DNA of 64,000 bases from Meloidogyne chitwoodi (Eukaryota; Nematoda; Chromadorea; Rhabditida; Meloidogynidae), in assembly GCA_015183035.1 (NCBI GenBank), contig JACZZP010000016.1:2108001-2172000 (forward strand), given 5' to 3'. The position numbers and the translations under genes are program-made. The notes under the pieces are model-generated. The model ran no database searches. It saw only the letters and a list, made by a program, of their open reading frames with translations, and was not told the DNA's origin. How positions within the stretch are numbered: position 1 is the first letter of the stretch; each line of letters begins with the position of its first letter. Shown here piece by piece: positions 59,540 to 64,000 of the stretch.

Positions 59540-62500
59540 TTAATGACTAATTTGATCTATTCTTGTGCCAAGTGCTCTCTCCAAGGATTGAATATCGATT
59601 TGTTTCCCTTCTTCCTTATAATTTTTGATCAATTCCTGCATCGTTTTTGACCTTTCAGCATCACCATATTGTGCTTCTAATCGAGAGAAACCTTTTATTA
59701 ACAATAGATCTTAAATATAATAATAAATATTGTAAATATTTTAAATATTTTACGTTTTCTTTTGTCTGTACATTGAATTGCTCTTCTAAGTAGTTGTTGA
59801 ACCTTATTAGTATTATTTTGCTGCAAAAGATGTTTAGCAAACGCAAACCATGGTTCTATTTCAACATATTTAGTTTTTTTAATTATTGACTCAAAATATT
59901 CACGTATTTCCTAAATTAGTGAATAAAAAAGATATTAAATAAGTTAGAAACCATTTCACGACCCTCAGCATTTGGTTGCTTCTTTAAAAGATCAATCAAA
60001 TATTTATGCATCTTTAGTGGTTCTGTAGCTGCACAGGCTCGTTTAAAGCATTCTTTCAATGATTTCTCATTACCTAAAAGCACTTCTAAATAAAGGTATG
60101 CTCGCCAAACTTTATTCAAATCATTGTCGTCACTGTTTAAATTTTTAAATAAACAAATAAATTTTAATGTAAAAACCCAAATATTATAGTTTTTAAAGCA
60201 CGTTCAGCAACTTCCTTTCCAAAAGTATAATTCCTCTTCGACGAACTCTTACGTGTCAAAAATTGTATGTAACTAACCCAATGTGAAATTGAATTCGGAT
60301 TGGTAAGAAGAATTTGTTCGAATTCTTGTGCAGACTCTGATACGTCGGCAATCTCAATTCCCTTAAAAATGGTTTATAATAAAAATAGAGTTTAAGTATT
60401 CTACCAAACCTCTTGTTCTACAGCTTCATATTCATCGCTTTCTTCAATAAAAGTAGTATCACTTTCATACATTGAATCATTATTATATTCAGAAATAATG
60501 GGTTGTGGTTCATTTTTAATCTTTAATTAAAAATATTGAACTATTCTATTTAATATTAGAGGCTATGAGAAAATATCAAAAAGAAACAACGAATAAAACA
60601 AAAAGATTAGCATAGAAAAATGTTGTAGAAAATTTAAGTAATCTTCTCAAAAATTAATATTATTTTAATCAACTCACCGGTACATCAAGAACGCAACTAG
60701 ATGAATCAATCAATTCTAACACCACAACTTTACCCCTATTTGTCTTATTCACACCAATTACTCTTCCAAAACGAAGTTCTCCATTATCAAACAGCTCATT
60801 AATATCAATTTCAGTATTTTGAAGATCGAATTTTGATTGAATTTTTATATTCCCTTTTGGAACAATGGCATTGAAATCAGGATTAATCTAATTGTGAAAA
60901 TAGAATAATTCTACATATTATAAAAAACCTCAGCAAAAATATGAGTCGACGTATTTTGAGATTTTTTAACAATAAATGCAGCAACTATATTTCCAAACAC
61001 GAATTCACTACGATAATTCAAAATTGAAAGTTTTCTTCGAGATTCTTGTAACTTATCCAATCTTGCTGTGCACTCAACGATTCTTAACTTAGCAAAAAGT
61101 ATTATGTATTACAATTAGACTTTTACCTATTTGATTTTCTTAGTTCCTCAAGTAATTTTTTTCCTTTTACAGGAAATGCTTTTCTCTTGCTAACAGACAG
61201 GACCTTAATATTTATTTTCTTTCCAGTGTTTCGTTCCAAAAACCGTTGCATAGGACATGAACCCTCGCTATAGTCAGCTAAATCATTTAATTCACATACA
61301 TGAAGTCTACCTAAAAATAAACAACATTAAAATAATTAATAAAAAAAGAAAATAAAATAGAAATTTTAGATAAAGTATCACAATCAGTTATATCTTCAAA
61401 ATTTGAATTTATAATTTACCAACACTCCCGCCAGGAAGAAGTAATTCCGCTGTGGTAGCAGATAATGTACCACCATATGGCCAAGAGCCGATTACTACAG
61501 CAGTGTATATTCTAAATGGTTTTGCAACTTTAGTGGGCGCTATACTTTTTTGAGTTGCTGTGGTTGCAATCTTATGTTCCATTCCAATCGCTCGAATAGG
61601 TTGTTCAAGAAGAATTTTCGAAAGTGATAAATTAACACTTTGAACACGAACTTTGATGGAACAGCCAACTTGTATTGCTGACTCAGGAAGTCCTATTAAC
61701 TCATTTGAACGCATAATTCCTGTAATTCGGTTGAAAAAGGCAATCAATAAAGAGCCGCCTGGGAGCTGCTTGATAACAACTCCAGTTGAAACTGCACCTA
61801 CGAGGTTTGATTCAAACTTAGTAATAAACCTCTCACTTCCATGTTTTTTAACCAATGACGGTTTTGCGGTAAGCATAATTTTGTTTGAAGTTGGATCGAG
61901 AAATAGTATGCGGCAAAGTAATTTCTGACCTAAAATTTGGCATTTAAATTATAAACAAATTATTTATAAAGGTAATTAAAAACCTTTTTTGAATTTTCTT
62001 TGCCAATCCTTCAAAGGCATATCGGAAACGTGCATTGAAGAAACAAATCCAAAGAATTCATCTCCAAATTTGACAATTAGTCCATTATCTTTGATAGCCT
62101 TTATATCTCCGTTAAGTTTAGCGCAAGGGACTGCACTTTCTACAGAAAATATACTTTGTTTCATATGCGCTTTTTTCATTGAAACATTCAACTGCCGTTC
62201 CATTGAATAATATCCAATAACACGAAAAGTATGTTCAGAACCGATCGCAAATTTAGACTCTAAAAATAACATGCATAATAAATTAAAATAAAAGGCTTGC
62301 CTTCAAAATTTTCAATGTTAACTCGCAAACATTTGGCAGTAAGCAAATTTTGTGTATCCTGCTGATCAACTATTATATTAAAATACAAGTTGTGCATTTT
62401 ATCAATGTAATAAATAATTCCAGTCTTCGATGAACCAATTTTAATATTCTAAAAATTTAAAGAATATAAGAAATTAGAAAGCAAAAACTTCAGGGAGAAG

Positions 62501-63717
62501 GCGCTTTTCCAATTTAGATAAGGCAATAATGTCCGGATGAGCATTAAGAACAAGCAACGAAGAATTCGGTTGAACGCAAACAACACACGCGCGAAAATGC
62601 TTTGATAAATTAGAAGAATCTAATTGAAACCGAGGAGGTAAGTGAACTTTTCTAATATATGCTTTTAGACCTTAAAAGTTAATTTGATAAATTTCCCGTT
62701 TAAAAATACCATTTTTAATACTAACAAAAAGTCCATTTGAAACAATTTTATCCGGAGTAACCTGTACAATTGTACCTGGCATAAGTTGTTTATGATTAAT
62801 ATTATCATTTTCATCCAAAGCATCTAGTCCAGTGAAACCTGTCAATTTAATTACGCGTGTTTCCGTACCAGGCTTTTCTCTAACTGCAAATAACGCAACT
62901 TGACCAACAAAAAGTTTATCCAGTTGAAGGTATGAGGGCAGATGCTCAGCTTGAACAAATCCCTTGACAGAACTTGAAGAGAAACCAAGATCAACTATGA
63001 CTCCTTGAACAAAATTACTTATAAGGTATATTGGTAAATTTTAACCTTTTTCTTCAAAGCTTGAAATAATACCATTTAAGACCATATTCTGCATAAGCGA
63101 AGAAGGAATTAAATATTTGTTAACATCATAAGGACTTATAGATACGATGCAAGCATTCGAACTCACTTGAAAAATTAGAAAAGTTTGTATAAAAGTTATT
63201 AGACAAACTTGATTTTTCATTGACAACGGTGAAGGCGAATGCTTGACCTTTATGAAAAATATTGTTCAAATTCGCGTTAGTTGTGGACATTTGACTATTA
63301 AATATTTTGCTAATTTTATCAGCAGGCAATGTTAATCTGATTCCATCGACACATTCCAAAGTTATTTCAACATCGCCTATCTAAAATTAATTTTAATTTA
63401 TTATTTAAAATTAAGAAAACAAATTTGACGAAAGCTAATCCTATCATGTTTTGAGTGAGCAATTCGATAGACATATTCTGTCGAAATACATTAGAATAAT
63501 TTTCATCATCAGTTTTCTCGAGATTTTTATGATTCTACAAAAAATTAAATGAGAATTCAATGAAAAATAATGAATAAACCTTTAACAAATTTGAATCATT
63601 TGTAAAATTTCGTTTTAACCCTTTTTTTCTACTAGTAATTTCATTGGAATCACTTTGTATAGATGTTTGAAACAGCTTTGATGACCCACCACGAGGAAAA
63701 TCGATTTCAGTACACAT
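59540..63717 (-). CDS. RRP5: rRNA biogenesis protein RRP5 (PDCD11), S1 and HAT repeats
   Basis: RRP5 is a nucleolar protein needed for processing of pre-rRNA into both subunits. The start MCTEIDFPRGGSSKLF (63717) carries the FPRGG motif typical of the RRP5 N-terminus. Many S1-like modules follow, for example VSSMHVSDMPLKDWQRKFKK, GVVIKQLPGGSLLIAFFNRI with GLPESAIQVGCSIKVRVQSV, and AVVIGSWPYGGTLSATTAEL. The C-terminus is a set of half-a-TPR (HAT) repeats: NPNSISHWVSYIQFL, VWRAYLYLEVLLGNEKSLKE, YFESIIKKTKYVEIEPWFAF, KHIEMVSKFSQLEAQYGDAE. It ends RALGTRIDQISH at 59540-59542. It appears shorter than yeast and human RRP5 (about 1,200 residues by eye), so some S1 repeats may be missing or hidden in unmodelled exons. 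Confidence 0.9.
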
Positions 63718-64000
63718 TAATTATAAATTAATAACCAGACAATTGATCAAGAATTGTTGAGTTGAAAGAACTATAAAAACTATCTGGTCTTTTTGGAAAT
63801 TATATTGTTACTTAACTAAATAAAGGAAGAAAGATAAAAAATTGTGTTGATCAAAGGGAGTCTATCTAAAAGAGGCCTCGATTCCCGAATCGGGAAAGAA
63901 AAATTTTCGGGAATTCCCGAAAATCGGGAATTACTTTTTCGTCGGGAGAATCCCTTCTATATAAATAAAGTGAGTTGCTCAAAAGGGTGTTGATCTATAG
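63718..64000. other. Upstream of RRP5, with a CGGGAA-rich palindromic patch
   Basis: No gene is visible. Between 63881 and about 63955 the sequence holds repeated inverted copies of ATTCCCG/CGGGAAT. They include ATTCCCGAATCGGGAA (63881-63896) and the exact 20-base palindrome TTTTCGGGAATTCCCGAAAA (63904-63923). The window ends soon after, so the element may be cut. Confidence 0.75.

Overview
The window looks like nuclear DNA of a nematode. It is very AT-rich. Its genes are cut by many tiny introns (often 40-60 bp, GT...AG with a TTTTAG/TTTCAG acceptor). It carries nematode-specific or nematode-expanded families: a DIN-1/Spen SPOC protein, a MOLO-1 type levamisole-receptor modulator, a worm-clade Argonaute without slicer residues, and a divergent Cys-loop channel. 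The base composition and intron size suggest a clade IV plant-parasitic type such as Meloidogyne, but that is inference; no species marker is visible. I read roughly 19 protein genes. All functions come from motif recognition, and exon joins were read by eye.

Layout. 0.2-5.0 kb (+): a TAPL/HAF-type half ABC transporter, with a separate minus-strand gene for a Lys-rich membrane protein nested in its largest intron. 5.0-7.05 kb: dispersed and tandem repeats. 7.05-20.75 kb (+): six genes head to tail with gaps of only 178-286 bp: RNA helicase A (rha-1/DHX9), a dienoyl-CoA isomerase (ECH1), an HSDL2-like dehydrogenase, an unknown small protein, an R3H-type protein and the elongation factor IWS1. 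This is a candidate trans-spliced operon. 21.4-23.5 kb (+): an SLC22-like MFS transporter. 24.0-25.9 kb (+): a CDKL kinase. 26.3-28.1 kb (-): a protein with a Tudor-like C-terminal half. 28.1-29.8 kb: foldback repeats. 29.8-31.2 kb (+): a Brinker/CENP-B-type DNA-binding protein. 32.3-33.0 kb (+): a very small Gly/Tyr-rich membrane protein. 33.7-38.3 kb (+): a MOLO-1-like gene with a 3.1 kb intron full of minisatellites. 38.3-39.8 kb (-): a PRDM14-like zinc-finger gene.

41.0-48.3 kb (-): a large DIN-1/SPEN corepressor gene. It is the most unusual locus here. It has four tandem copies of a ~322 bp coding module, each with a 36-42 nt intron-like insert, and a duplicated 78-nt first exon of the SPOC domain. 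49.2-49.7 kb (-) and 50.2-51.6 kb (+): two unrecognised membrane proteins. 52.1-54.3 kb (+): a Cys-loop receptor. 54.9-59.2 kb (-): the Argonaute. 59.5-63.7 kb (-): the ribosome-biogenesis factor RRP5/PDCD11, 331 bp upstream of the Argonaute on the same strand.

Four damaged tRNA-like sequences sit inside introns of four different genes, each in the sense orientation of its host. At least six hairpin (MITE-like) foldback elements are scattered between genes and in introns. I see no rRNA, CRISPR array, intact tRNA or intact autonomous transposon.
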